NCBI GenBank assembly: GCA_965369385.1
Contig: CBDUQP010000113.1
Location: 1 to 11,189 of the forward strand
Source: CBDUQP01 sp965369385
GTDB lineage: Bacteria; Planctomycetota; Phycisphaerae; SM23-33
Length of the DNA: 11,189 bases
Direction: 5' to 3'
Shown: one piece after another, positions 1-7,860 of the stretch
Numbering within the stretch: position 1 is the stretch's first letter
Layout of the letters: each line of letters starts with the position of its first letter
Notes under the pieces: model-generated
The model's database searches: none
What the model saw: only the letters and a program-made list of their open reading frames with translations
Told to the model about the DNA's origin: nothing
Translations under genes and position numbers: made by a program

Positions 1-653
1 TATTGAAGAAGTCTCTGGATGAGATGTTTGCGGAAAAGATCGATCCGAAGCATCATCTGGACGCGGTCGAGTGCAAATTGTTTGGGATCGGGTCGGAGAG
101 TTATGTGGTGGGCTCGCACGAGTTCTACATGGGCTATGCGATGCAGAACGAGGCGATGGTCTGTCTCGATGCGGGACACTTCCACCCCACAGAGGTGATA
201 TCCGACAAGATTTCGTCTGTGCTTACCTTCGACGACCAGGTGCTGCTGCACGTTAGCCGCGGCGTGCGGTGGGATAGCGACCATGTGGTTGTGCTGTCTG
301 ATGAGTTGCGTGCAATCGGCGAGGAAATCGTTCGGGGAGACTATCTGGATCGTGTGCACATTGGGCTGGACTTCTTTGATGCTAGCATAAACAGGCTGGC
401 GGCTTGGATTGTGGGCACGCGTTGCATGATCAAGTCTCTGTTGCTTGCGATGCTCGAACCGGCTGCGATTCTGGGAGAAATGGAATCCGCCGGTGACCTG
501 ACGGGGCGATTGGGCATGCTGGAAGAACTCAAGACGCTGCCGTTCGGTGCGGTTTGGGACTACTACTGCCTTACCAAGGGCGTAGCAGTTGGGCCTGTGT
601 GGATTGACGAAGTGCGGCAGTACGAAGCCGATGTCCTCTCTAAACGCTGCTAA
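1..653 (+). CDS. rhaA: L-rhamnose isomerase, C-terminal half (5' end cut by window)
   Basis: This enzyme interconverts L-rhamnose and L-rhamnulose, the first step of cytoplasmic rhamnose breakdown. The reading frame is open to the window edge, and 216 residues are visible. Every metal and catalytic residue known for E. coli RhaA downstream of about residue 212 is present at exactly the right spacing. Visible E23, D56, H83 and D123 match E. coli E234, D267, H294 and D334 (structural metal), and H59, D91 and D93 match H270, D302 and D304 (catalytic metal). The segments SHEFYMGYAM, LLHVSRGVRWDSDH and HIGLDFFDASINR are family signatures. E. coli RhaA has 419 residues, so about 210 N-terminal residues lie upstream of the window. 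The TTG at position 3 is therefore an internal codon, not a start. A palindromic element follows the stop directly. Upstream neighbours (kinase, aldolase, regulator) cannot be seen. Confidence 0.95.
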   Translation, partial: LKKSLDEMFAEKIDPKHHLDAVECKLFGIGSESYVVGSHEFYMGYAMQNEAMVCLDAGHFHPTEVISDKISSVLTFDDQVLLHVSRGVRWDSDHVVVLSDELRAIGEEIVRGDYLDRVHIGLDFFDASINRLAAWIVGTRCMIKSLLLAMLEPAAILGEMESAGDLTGRLGMLEELKTLPFGAVWDYYCLTKGVAVGPVWIDEVRQYEADVLSKRC

Positions 654-666
654 TAGTTAATACGCT

Positions 667-761
667 GGGTGGCATGTCGACACCGCAGGGGTCGACATGA
701 TTGCTGGGCGCAACTGACACCATGGCGACCCACGATACGACTGTGTGTCGCCATGCCACCC
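667..761. repeat. Nested palindromic element (REP/MITE-like)
   Basis: A 95-base element lies between rhaA and rsmH and is bounded by perfect 10-base terminal inverted repeats, GGGTGGCATG (667-676) and CATGCCACCC (752-761). Inside are two separate perfect 9-bp hairpins: CATGTCGAC/GTCGACATG (673-681 with 691-699, 9-base loop) and CATGGCGAC/GTCGCCATG (721-729 with 747-755). The second is extended by a CAC/GTG inner stem (731-733 with 743-745). The outer arms 668-681 and 747-760 match at 13 of 14 positions, so a single long-range stem could form instead of the two local ones. There is no T-run, so it is not a classical intrinsic terminator, although it may still end rhaA transcription. The form resembles dispersed REP/BIME elements; copy number cannot be judged here. 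Confidence 0.7.
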
Positions 762-784
762 GACGAGGATTGAATCGCAGAGAT

Positions 785-1780
785 ATGGCAAAGTCGCAAG
801 GTAATGGCAAGTCGTCCGGTCGCAAGCGCATCCGTCGCAGGAATAACTGGGGCAGGACCAAGGCCGGTACGCACGTATCCATAATGGTGCGTGAGGTTAT
901 TCAGTATCTCGAGCCGAAAGCGGGCGAGATCATGGTGGATTGCACGGTGGGTTTCGGCGGCCACTCGCGGGAGTTTGCCTGGCGGATAGGTGAATCGGGA
1001 AGATTGCTGGCTCTGGATATTGACGCCGAGGAACTCGCCAAGACGCAGGCAAGGTTGGCTAATCTGGCGCCAGCTACGAGTTTTCATCATGCCAACTACG
1101 CTGATTTGCCGGCTGTGCTGGCGGAAGCGGGCTTGGAGCGGTGCGATATCATCTTCGCAGATGTGGGGCTGTCGAGTATGCAGATTGATGATGAATCTCG
1201 CGGCGTGAGTTACAAACATGATGCCGGTCCGCTGGACATGCGGATGGACAGGCGGCAGAAGGTGACGGCGGCAGACTTGCTGATGAGCCTGAGTGAGCAG
1301 GAACTGTCCAGTGCGCTGCAGGATCTTTCCGACGAGGCCGATCATGAACGTATCGCGGCATGGATAGTTGCCCAACGCCAAGTGGCGCCAATAACGGAAA
1401 TTCCGCAGCTCAAGCGCCTGGTGCTGGGTGCGAAGGGTCTGTCGGAGAACACTTGGCGTGATCATCCGTCATCGCGTTATGGTGAGCTTCATCCTGCCGC
1501 CCGAACGTTCCAGGCTCTGCGAATATTGGTGAATGGTGAGCTTGACAGCTTGCAGGGCTTGCTGGTCTCGGCGCCCGGTTGCCTGAATTCCGGCGGGCGA
1601 ATAGGTGTACTCAGCTTTCACAGCGGGGAAGACAGGCTGGTGAAGCGGGCATTCCGCGATGGGCATGAGTCTGGCGTCTATCAGGCGACAAGCCCCAAGC
1701 CGATAGCCCCTCGCCCGGCCGAGGTGAAGGCGAATCCGCGCAGTTCATCCGCCAAGTTCCGCTGGGCTCGCATGGCGTAG
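785..1780 (+). CDS. rsmH: 16S rRNA (cytosine-1402-N4)-methyltransferase RsmH
   Basis: RsmH (MraW) methylates N4 of C1402 in the decoding centre of 16S rRNA using S-adenosylmethionine. All family blocks are present in the 331-residue product: the SAM loop DCTVGFGGHS (52-61), FADVGLSSMQIDD (124-136), GPLDMRMD (148-155), ARTFQALRILVN (239-250), LSFHSGEDRLVK (276-287) and the C-terminal NPRSSSAKFRWA. The usual FHSLEDR reads FHSGEDR. An Arg/Lys-rich extension of about 29 residues precedes the conserved region, which opens with HVSIMVREV. The frame is open up to TTG 701 and also has ATG 722, but that stretch lies inside the palindromic element at 667-761, so ATG 785 is the best start. Its ribosome site is weak (GAGG about 16 bases upstream). 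The gene is outside the usual mraZ-ftsL-ftsI division cluster. It converges with the RNase D gene, leaving a 16-base gap. Confidence 0.93.
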   Translation: MAKSQGNGKSSGRKRIRRRNNWGRTKAGTHVSIMVREVIQYLEPKAGEIMVDCTVGFGGHSREFAWRIGESGRLLALDIDAEELAKTQARLANLAPATSFHHANYADLPAVLAEAGLERCDIIFADVGLSSMQIDDESRGVSYKHDAGPLDMRMDRRQKVTAADLLMSLSEQELSSALQDLSDEADHERIAAWIVAQRQVAPITEIPQLKRLVLGAKGLSENTWRDHPSSRYGELHPAARTFQALRILVNGELDSLQGLLVSAPGCLNSGGRIGVLSFHSGEDRLVKRAFRDGHESGVYQATSPKPIAPRPAEVKANPRSSSAKFRWARMA

Positions 1781-1796
1781 TACGTATATGGGCGGG

Positions 1797-2948
1797 CTAC
1801 TGTGATGCCATCCGTTCGGTGAGGATTTCGGAGATGCGTTTGCCTGCGAATTCCCACCGCCAGCTGGAGGTGAGTTTCAGCCCATTGGTGTTAGATTTCG
1901 ATGATTTCAGTTCGTGTACGAGGTCGGCGTAGTCGCTCCTGCTGGCAAGCAGTCCGGGGTTCATACGCTTGGCCAGGCAGATTTCCTGTCCCTGTTCGAG
2001 TGCGAGATTCACCAGCGGTTTGTCCTCGTGATCGTGTTTTCGGGAGGGGTGTGATTGCGGCTGATCTGTTTTGGGAACTTCTTTTCCCCTGGCAATGGCT
2101 TGGAGGATATCCTTGCCTGATCGCCTGGCGAGGGGGCGAGGGAACCCCTTTAGTTCGGCTAACGCATTTACGCTCACAGGTTTGGTTCTGGCGACTGATG
2201 TGAGCAACTGGTCCTTGAGGAGTGTTCGCAGGGGGACGTCGGCTTCTTCGGCTGCGGACATTCGCCATGCAGCCAGTTCTCGCAGGACTGCCAGCGTTTC
2301 GCGTCCGTATCTCTGCCAGCCCTTCACGCGTTTCCAGGCTTTGTTGGGCTCGGAGTCATAGGGCTCGGCTTCTTCCAGCGGCGCCATTTCCTGACGCATC
2401 CAATCTTGTCTGTTCAGCTCCACCAAACGTTCCTGCAAGTTGCGCCGCGCGGCCGTGAGATACTCCACATCTGCGACTGCGTAGTGCAGTTGCGACTCGG
2501 TAAGCGGGCGTTGGGACCATTCGCTGAACGTGCTGTCCTTGGCGAGTTCGATCCCGAGCACCTCATTAACGAGATTCCCGTATGACAGCGGATATTCCAG
2601 GCCGGCCATCCCTGCCGCTATCTGTATATCGAAAGTGTTCTGCGGTGCGTTTCCGGTTTGGAGGTAGCACATTTCCATATCCTGCGAGCCGGCGTGAACG
2701 ATCTTCTCGATGCCGGGATCCAGCAGCAGGTCCCAGAATTCGGTGAGGTCAACTTCGAAGGGGTCTATCAGCACGATGAAGTCGTCGGTGGCGGCCTGGA
2801 TGAGACAGAGCTGCGGCGCGAAACTTCTTTCGCGTATAAACTCGGTGTCAAACCCGAAAGAACCAGCTTTTCGCAGGGTTCCACAGGCGTCCGTCATCGC
2901 TTTGCGGGAGTTGACAAAATATCCAGCAGGGTTTACAGATCGTTCCAA
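1797..2948 (-). CDS. rnd: Ribonuclease D (DEDDy 3'-5' exonuclease with HRDC domain)
   Basis: RNase D trims 3' ends of tRNA precursors and other stable RNAs in the cytoplasm using two metal ions. Counting from TTG 2948 (383 residues), the DEDDy motifs are complete: Exo I FDTEF (D34, E36), Exo II HAGSQDMEM (D90), and Exo III YAVADVEYL (Y156, D160). The typical WSQRPLTESQLHYA stretch lies just before Exo III. An HRDC domain follows at about 215-290, and a second HRDC-like C-terminal segment ends the protein, which matches the usual three-part layout and length (E. coli 375). Start choice: on the minus strand GGAGG (2961-2957) lies 8 bases before TTG 2948. The alternative TTG 2963 overlaps that GGAGG and has no ribosome site of its own. 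A minus-strand promoter is visible at 3077-3105. Confidence 0.92.
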   Translation of the reverse strand: MERSVNPAGYFVNSRKAMTDACGTLRKAGSFGFDTEFIRERSFAPQLCLIQAATDDFIVLIDPFEVDLTEFWDLLLDPGIEKIVHAGSQDMEMCYLQTGNAPQNTFDIQIAAGMAGLEYPLSYGNLVNEVLGIELAKDSTFSEWSQRPLTESQLHYAVADVEYLTAARRNLQERLVELNRQDWMRQEMAPLEEAEPYDSEPNKAWKRVKGWQRYGRETLAVLRELAAWRMSAAEEADVPLRTLLKDQLLTSVARTKPVSVNALAELKGFPRPLARRSGKDILQAIARGKEVPKTDQPQSHPSRKHDHEDKPLVNLALEQGQEICLAKRMNPGLLASRSDYADLVHELKSSKSNTNGLKLTSSWRWEFAGKRISEILTERMASQ

Positions 2949-3076
2949 AAGCCATACCTCCAAAATGGTTACGGGAGGACAATGGCGAATCGGCCAGATT
3001 ACATCCCGTCTTTATACACGCGACTACCCTCCTTGGGCGATAATCGCTGAGACTCTTAATGACACATGAACAATAC

Positions 3077-3105
3077 ATTATAAGGAGCGGGCATCCCAGT
3101 AACAA
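3077..3105 (-). promoter_or_regulatory. Sigma-70-type promoter for RNase D
   Basis: Read on the minus strand, TTGTTA (3105-3100) and TATAAT (3082-3077) are separated by exactly 17 bases. The -10 box is a perfect consensus and the -35 box matches 4 of 6. Transcription would begin near 3070, giving a leader of about 120 bases before the TTG start at 2948. No promoter activity is known; this rests on sequence pattern alone. Confidence 0.5.
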
Positions 3106-3172
3106 TCCAGATGCTTTTTGGGAGGCTTCCCAGCGGCGATCGCAAGTCCTCTGCCGTTTATCATCTGTTGTA

Positions 3173-3201
3173 TTGATATTGTATTGAGTTAGGTGTATAA
3201 T
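3173..3201 (+). promoter_or_regulatory. Sigma-70-type promoter of the ars operon, with possible ArsR operator
   Basis: TTGATA (3173-3178) and TATAAT (3196-3201) are spaced by 17 bases, close to ideal. The -35 box is embedded in a direct repeat, TTGTATTGA at 3168-3176 and again at 3179-3187 (11-base period). An imperfect inverted repeat, AATTCG (3199-3204) with CGAAAT (3213-3218), 5 of 6 matching and 8 bases apart, overlaps the -10 box and expected start of transcription. ArsR-family repressors typically bind inverted repeats over their own promoter, so either repeat is an operator candidate. This is the only clear promoter upstream of arsR, acr3 and arsM. Confidence 0.65.
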
Positions 3202-3276
3202 TCGTTAAGTGGCGAAATGACGAAGTGACTAGACTGCAAATGGACACTTATGGGCGGGTCTTTGGAGAAGCTGAGT

Positions 3277-3639
3277 ATGGAAGAGGTAATTGCGGTCGCC
3301 CGGGCGTTGTCTGATCCCAATCGCGTCAGGTCTCTGGCGGCACTTTCGGGAGGCGAATTGTGCGTGTGCCAGATCATCGAACTTCTCGGCCTGGCACCTT
3401 CCACCGTGTCAAAACACATGTCCATTCTGCATCAGGCAGGGCTCGTGGATGTGCGCAAGGTTGGCAAGTGGGTTTACTATCGATTGGCTGGGGAAGGGGC
3501 TTCCACGTGCGTTCGGGATTCGCTGGCGTGGGTGCGGTGTTGCCTGGCCCGTGATGCCCAGATTCTGAAAGATTCTGAAAGATTACCCGGCGTCCGTAAG
3601 GTTCCGCAGCCTGACGGATGCGAGGAATGTGGATGTTGA
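3277..3639 (+). CDS. arsR: ArsR/SmtB-family metalloid-responsive repressor
   Basis: This is a winged-helix repressor that leaves DNA when As(III) or Sb(III) binds its cysteines. From ATG 3277 the product has 120 residues: a typical start (MEEVIAVARALSDPNRVRSL), then the arsenic-type motif ELCVC with C29 and C31, and the recognition helix LAPSTVSKHMSIL. E. coli ArsR has a third cysteine (CVCDLC) in this helix; here the third position is not Cys. Other cysteines are C78, a CC pair (88-89) and a C-terminal CEECGC (115-120). ATG 3277 has GGAG nine bases upstream, whereas the in-frame ATG at 3250 (129 residues) has no visible ribosome site. A 10-base sequence, GATTCTGAAA, is tandemly duplicated at 3561-3580 inside the gene. 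It heads the operon with acr3 (77 bases downstream) and arsM and is probably autoregulated. Confidence 0.9.
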   Translation: MEEVIAVARALSDPNRVRSLAALSGGELCVCQIIELLGLAPSTVSKHMSILHQAGLVDVRKVGKWVYYRLAGEGASTCVRDSLAWVRCCLARDAQILKDSERLPGVRKVPQPDGCEECGC

Positions 3640-3717
3640 CGAGATCAGGTTTGCCGGATACGGCCGGCGGTCTGCGGGCCGGGCTGACAGGAAGTATACA
3701 GAAGGAGTAACAGAACG

Positions 3718-4941
<1,224 letters not shown>

Positions 4942-4964
4942 TATGCCCACATAGGAGATATGAC

Positions 4965-5735
4965 ATGACTGACGAGAGTACTCACAAGTTGGTGCAGGAT
5001 GCATACGCCGAAGTTGCCCGCAAGCAGTCTTCCTGTTGCCCCGGCAGTTCATGCTGCGGCGACAAGCCGTATGCCGTAGCCGATCATCCGGTACCGGAAG
5101 CCGAGTTAGGGCTGTCTTGCGGCAATCCGCTGGCGTTCGGCTACATAAATGAGGGCGATGTAGTTCTGGATCTCGGCAGCGGCGCGGGCAAGGATGTGTT
5201 CCTGGCAGCCCAGAAGGTCCGGGCCGACGGCAGGTCGATAGGCGTGGATATGACGCCGGAAATGCTGGCGCTCGCCCGAGAGAACGCCGTCAAGTTTGCC
5301 GAGACCACCGGACTGTCGAATACCGAGTTCCGCGAAGGCAAGATAGAGGCCCTCCCCGTTGAAGATTCCAGCGTGGACCTGGTTATCTCCAATTGTGTGA
5401 TCAATCTCTCGCCCGACAAGCCGCAGGTCTTCGGCGAAGTGCTCCGCGTGCTCAAACCGGGCGGCAGAATGATCGTGAGCGATATCGTGCTCAACGGGGC
5501 GCTGTCGGACTCGTTGCGGAATGATGCAGCCACTTACGCCGCATGTATTGGTGGTGCGCTGCTTCGCGAGGAGTATCTGGGGGCAATTGCGGCGGCCGGT
5601 TTTGCGGATATCCAGGTGCTCAGCGATTCGGATTACAAGGTGGATAACGCCTGCGGAGACCCTGTCACGTCGACAGTTTCGGGCGATCTCGCTGGTCTGG
5701 CTGCCAGTATTATCGTAATGGCGACAAAGGACTGA
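4965..5735 (+). CDS. arsM: Arsenite S-adenosylmethionine methyltransferase
   Basis: ArsM methylates As(III) to mono-, di- and trimethylated forms in the cytoplasm. The 256-residue product has a Rossmann SAM-binding fold with motif I VLDLGSGAGKD (67-77) and an acidic strand end VDMTPEML. All three arsenic-binding cysteines of algal ArsM (C72, C174, C224) have counterparts: C52 in LSCGNP, C144 in SNCVINL and C194 in AACIGG. The N-terminus holds two cysteine pairs (24-25 and 30-31) in a CCPGSSCC context, and C230 lies near the end. AGGAG sits eight bases before ATG 4965, and only 23 bases separate it from acr3, so the two are co-transcribed. Length is typical of bacterial ArsM (roughly 240-290). 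No arsenate reductase gene accompanies the operon in this window. Confidence 0.94.
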   Translation: MTDESTHKLVQDAYAEVARKQSSCCPGSSCCGDKPYAVADHPVPEAELGLSCGNPLAFGYINEGDVVLDLGSGAGKDVFLAAQKVRADGRSIGVDMTPEMLALARENAVKFAETTGLSNTEFREGKIEALPVEDSSVDLVISNCVINLSPDKPQVFGEVLRVLKPGGRMIVSDIVLNGALSDSLRNDAATYAACIGGALLREEYLGAIAAAGFADIQVLSDSDYKVDNACGDPVTSTVSGDLAGLAASIIVMATKD

Positions 5736-5932
5736 TCGCATCGTGTGTTTCTCTAAAGCTTTGCAGCGACCAGTCATAGCAGGTGTTGGCTACATGTGAA
5801 CAGGTGGGTGGTTGAAGATTTCATGCCATGAATGGCCTGATTGATGACATTGTCTCTTGGCGGTTCGCCGAAAGGGTGATACGTTGCCTATCCCACGCAT
5901 GAAAGATACTCAAAGCAGACAGGTTCCACACA
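5736..5932. other. Intergenic region before the GH98 gene
   Basis: About 200 bases separate arsM from the glycoside hydrolase gene. A perfect 13-base palindrome, TTCATG-C-CATGAA, lies at 5820-5832, and a short hairpin, GGCG-GTT-CGCC, at 5859-5869. No convincing -35/-10 pair and no T-tailed terminator for the ars operon were seen. The palindrome is a plausible regulator site, but nothing in the sequence ties it to a given protein. Confidence 0.4.
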
Positions 5933-7726
5933 ATGACACAGACCGGTGTTAGCGACCCATGGATTGGACTGGCGTTCTTCGATTACGTTCCCAAGGAGAT
6001 CTCGGTTCCCCGCGAGAAGCTTCGCAGCGAGGAGTTTCGGCGGATGCTGTTTGCCAACTGCTGGCAGCTTCTTCCCGACGACCTCAAACCATACTGCAAC
6101 CTCGTGCCCATATTCGTGGGCCAGAAGGGATGCTTTGTCGGCGGAGATGTGATCACTCTGGCCCAGTTGCGGGCGGAGATTCTCGACCTTTCCGATACGC
6201 ATGGGATCCCGGTTCATCCCATTGTTCGCATGGCCTACAACCGTAACAGCCGCCAGTGGTGCAGCGATCTGGAGATGCCCCTCGAGGATGTCGAAGAGAT
6301 GTTCCGCAAGCATCCCAACGTGACCGGCATAAAAATCGTGGAATCCGGCGGGGAGGCGGGCTTCTTTCCTGATGATCGCAAGTACCTGATGGACGCGATA
6401 CGCCTGGGCGCTCGTTACGGTAAGACCGTCAGTTTCTGGGATCACGCGAACATGTGGCAGATACTGCTGCTTGACGAAGAATTCATCGAGCTGATTTCGC
6501 AGCATCCCGACACGTTCATTCCGCTGTGGGAAACCAACGGCCCGCTTACTTCCTACGCGGACCATGGCATGCCGATGGGCTTGTGGGCTTCGGGAGTGGT
6601 CAATCGCTGGGGAGTCAATCCGCAGGCGGGGTGGTACTGGTACGAAGCCGGTTATCGCGAAGCCTTCGGCGGCAGGCACATGGACGGGCGAGAGTCGGTC
6701 GCGCCGGACGTTATGTGGGGCATCATGACGATGCTTGGTGCGTCGGCCGGCGCGTCGGCGTTTGTCTATGAAGGTACCGAGGGGTGGTGGTGGAATTACC
6801 GCGGCAAGTTCACCGAATGCGAAGGGGCGGAGTGGGACCCGGATGCCGGCGAGATTGGCCAGGTAGAGTTGCCGGAGAAGCTCGATATGAGCGATACCTT
6901 CCACAGTGTTATATGCCCGACGTTGCGTACGCTTATTAATGACGATCTTATCCCCACGCGCGAGCAGGTGCTTGAAGAAGTGAAGATCGCCTACGAGACC
7001 CGCTGGCTGCCGGATGACACTACGCCGGTGTGGAATCCGGAAATGCTTCGGCGAGTGAATTGGGCTTCGGGCGAGTTCGACGATATCGACACGCTGCCAG
7101 CTTTCTGGGGTTTGCCTGTCGAGCAGAAGAAGTTCTACATGGGGCCGCTCTATGACGCCACTTACGGCCGTCGCGAGGGTAACGAGATAATCCCCAATAC
7201 GTCCAAGCATTACTGGATTCCGGTATTCCCGAAGTACGCACGGAAACACGCTACCTGCATAGAAGATCCGTTCGAAGGCAAGCTCGTTATCGGTTCGGGC
7301 GACTGCAAGACCATGGAAGATTTTGCCAAGCTGGTTGGCGAACCTGGTGACATGCAGCACGAAGACGGTGTTGCGTGGTCTGCCACTGTTGGCGGCGCGG
7401 CCTTCGTGACAAACACGCACGAGAACGCTCATGTACCCGAGAAGTTCTCGGTGGAAGTGGGCGGCCGGCGGATTGAAGGCGAGATCGATTCGCTGATGTT
7501 CCTGATGGCGTCGGAGGCGGATGGCAGTTTGCGGATTTATGCCAACAGCTACATTGCGTCGCATAGTGCGCGGACACTCACGTTCAGCATAGGTGAGTAC
7601 GACTCTGAGCCGGCCGTGGAGGCGGACGTGAATGGCGCGGATTGCCAGGTAACTTTCTCACCCGAAAGCAAGCAAGCTACCGTGGCACTGTCCTTCAACG
7701 GATCAGCCGCCATAATAATAAAGTAG
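5933..7726 (+). CDS. Probable GH98-family glycoside hydrolase, no signal peptide
   Basis: The 597-residue protein looks like a GH98-type TIM-barrel catalytic domain (about 10-330) followed by a C-terminal beta-rich domain of the Glyco_hydro_98C kind (about 390-597). Characterised GH98 enzymes are endo-beta-galactosidases that release blood-group oligosaccharides, or endoxylanases; the substrate here is unknown. Supporting segments are LLPDDLKPY (46-54), HPNVTGIKIVESGGE (127-141), RYGKTVSFWDHANMW (161-175), FIPLWETNGP (195-204) and a Gly/Trp-rich stretch at 216-240. Acidic candidates for catalysis are E137, D170, E200 and E280. The E137-E280 spacing equals that of E158 and E301, which I recall as catalytic in a pneumococcal GH98. 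ATG 5933 is the only reasonable start: a stop codon in frame lies 30 bases upstream, and the ribosome site is weak. No signal peptide, membrane anchor or PEP-CTERM tag is visible, so the protein is predicted to be cytoplasmic. The family call rests on remembered sequence pattern and is moderately secure. Confidence 0.7.
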   Translation: MTQTGVSDPWIGLAFFDYVPKEISVPREKLRSEEFRRMLFANCWQLLPDDLKPYCNLVPIFVGQKGCFVGGDVITLAQLRAEILDLSDTHGIPVHPIVRMAYNRNSRQWCSDLEMPLEDVEEMFRKHPNVTGIKIVESGGEAGFFPDDRKYLMDAIRLGARYGKTVSFWDHANMWQILLLDEEFIELISQHPDTFIPLWETNGPLTSYADHGMPMGLWASGVVNRWGVNPQAGWYWYEAGYREAFGGRHMDGRESVAPDVMWGIMTMLGASAGASAFVYEGTEGWWWNYRGKFTECEGAEWDPDAGEIGQVELPEKLDMSDTFHSVICPTLRTLINDDLIPTREQVLEEVKIAYETRWLPDDTTPVWNPEMLRRVNWASGEFDDIDTLPAFWGLPVEQKKFYMGPLYDATYGRREGNEIIPNTSKHYWIPVFPKYARKHATCIEDPFEGKLVIGSGDCKTMEDFAKLVGEPGDMQHEDGVAWSATVGGAAFVTNTHENAHVPEKFSVEVGGRRIEGEIDSLMFLMASEADGSLRIYANSYIASHSARTLTFSIGEYDSEPAVEADVNGADCQVTFSPESKQATVALSFNGSAAIIIK

Positions 7727-7767
7727 CTGGAAGCAGTTCTCAGATGGATCTTACTTGTTCTGTTTGA

Positions 7768-7797
7768 TTGACTCGGGCCTGTGGCGGGGTGTAGGAT
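7768..7797 (+). promoter_or_regulatory. Possible promoter for the AraC-family gene
   Basis: TTGACT (7768-7773) and TAGGAT (7792-7797) are 18 bases apart. Transcription would start near 7804, which supports ATG 7861 rather than TTG 7798 as the start of the regulator gene. The match is moderate, and co-transcription with the upstream hydrolase gene (134 bases away) remains possible. Confidence 0.4.
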
Positions 7798-7860
7798 TTG
7801 TTAAGCAGGACGGGTGTCTTGCATAAGTTGCGGGCGCGACTTGCAAGTCAGAGGTGTCAT

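Larger units (their letters stand above)
2949..3276. other. Divergent intergenic region between RNase D and arsR
   Basis: About 330 bases carry no convincing gene. The region holds one promoter facing each way (annotated separately). It also has a small perfect hairpin, TGGGA-GGCT-TCCCA (3119-3132), and the 8-base palindrome GCGATCGC (3136-3143). The hairpin lacks a T-run in either direction, so it is not a good terminator. Short frames overlapping this region are antisense or out-of-frame shadows of the RNase D gene. Confidence 0.6.

Noticed and set aside
701..784. N-terminal extension of rsmH to TTG 701 or ATG 722
   Set aside because: Most of the extra codons fall inside the nested palindrome, and RsmH homology begins well after ATG 785.
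650..1465. 271-codon open frame on the minus strand
   Set aside because: It overlaps rsmH, whose motifs are complete, and crosses the palindromic element; its product is Arg/His-rich without motifs.
1781..1796. Shared bidirectional terminator between rsmH and RNase D genes
   Set aside because: Only 16 bases separate the convergent stops, and just a 4-bp GTAG/CTAC pairing is visible there.
3119..3143. Hairpin TGGGA-GGCT-TCCCA and palindrome GCGATCGC as a terminator or operator
   Set aside because: The stem is only five base pairs with no T-run after it in either direction, and it is not positioned at either promoter.
5888..7564. 558-codon open frame on the minus strand
   Set aside because: It lies entirely antisense to the GH98-type gene. 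Its translation is rich in Arg, His and Pro with no family motif, as expected for the mirror of a GC-biased coding sequence.
7798..7860. Upstream TTG start for the AraC-family gene
   Set aside because: It directly follows the proposed -10 box and has no ribosome site, whereas ATG 7861 has GAGGT at good spacing.
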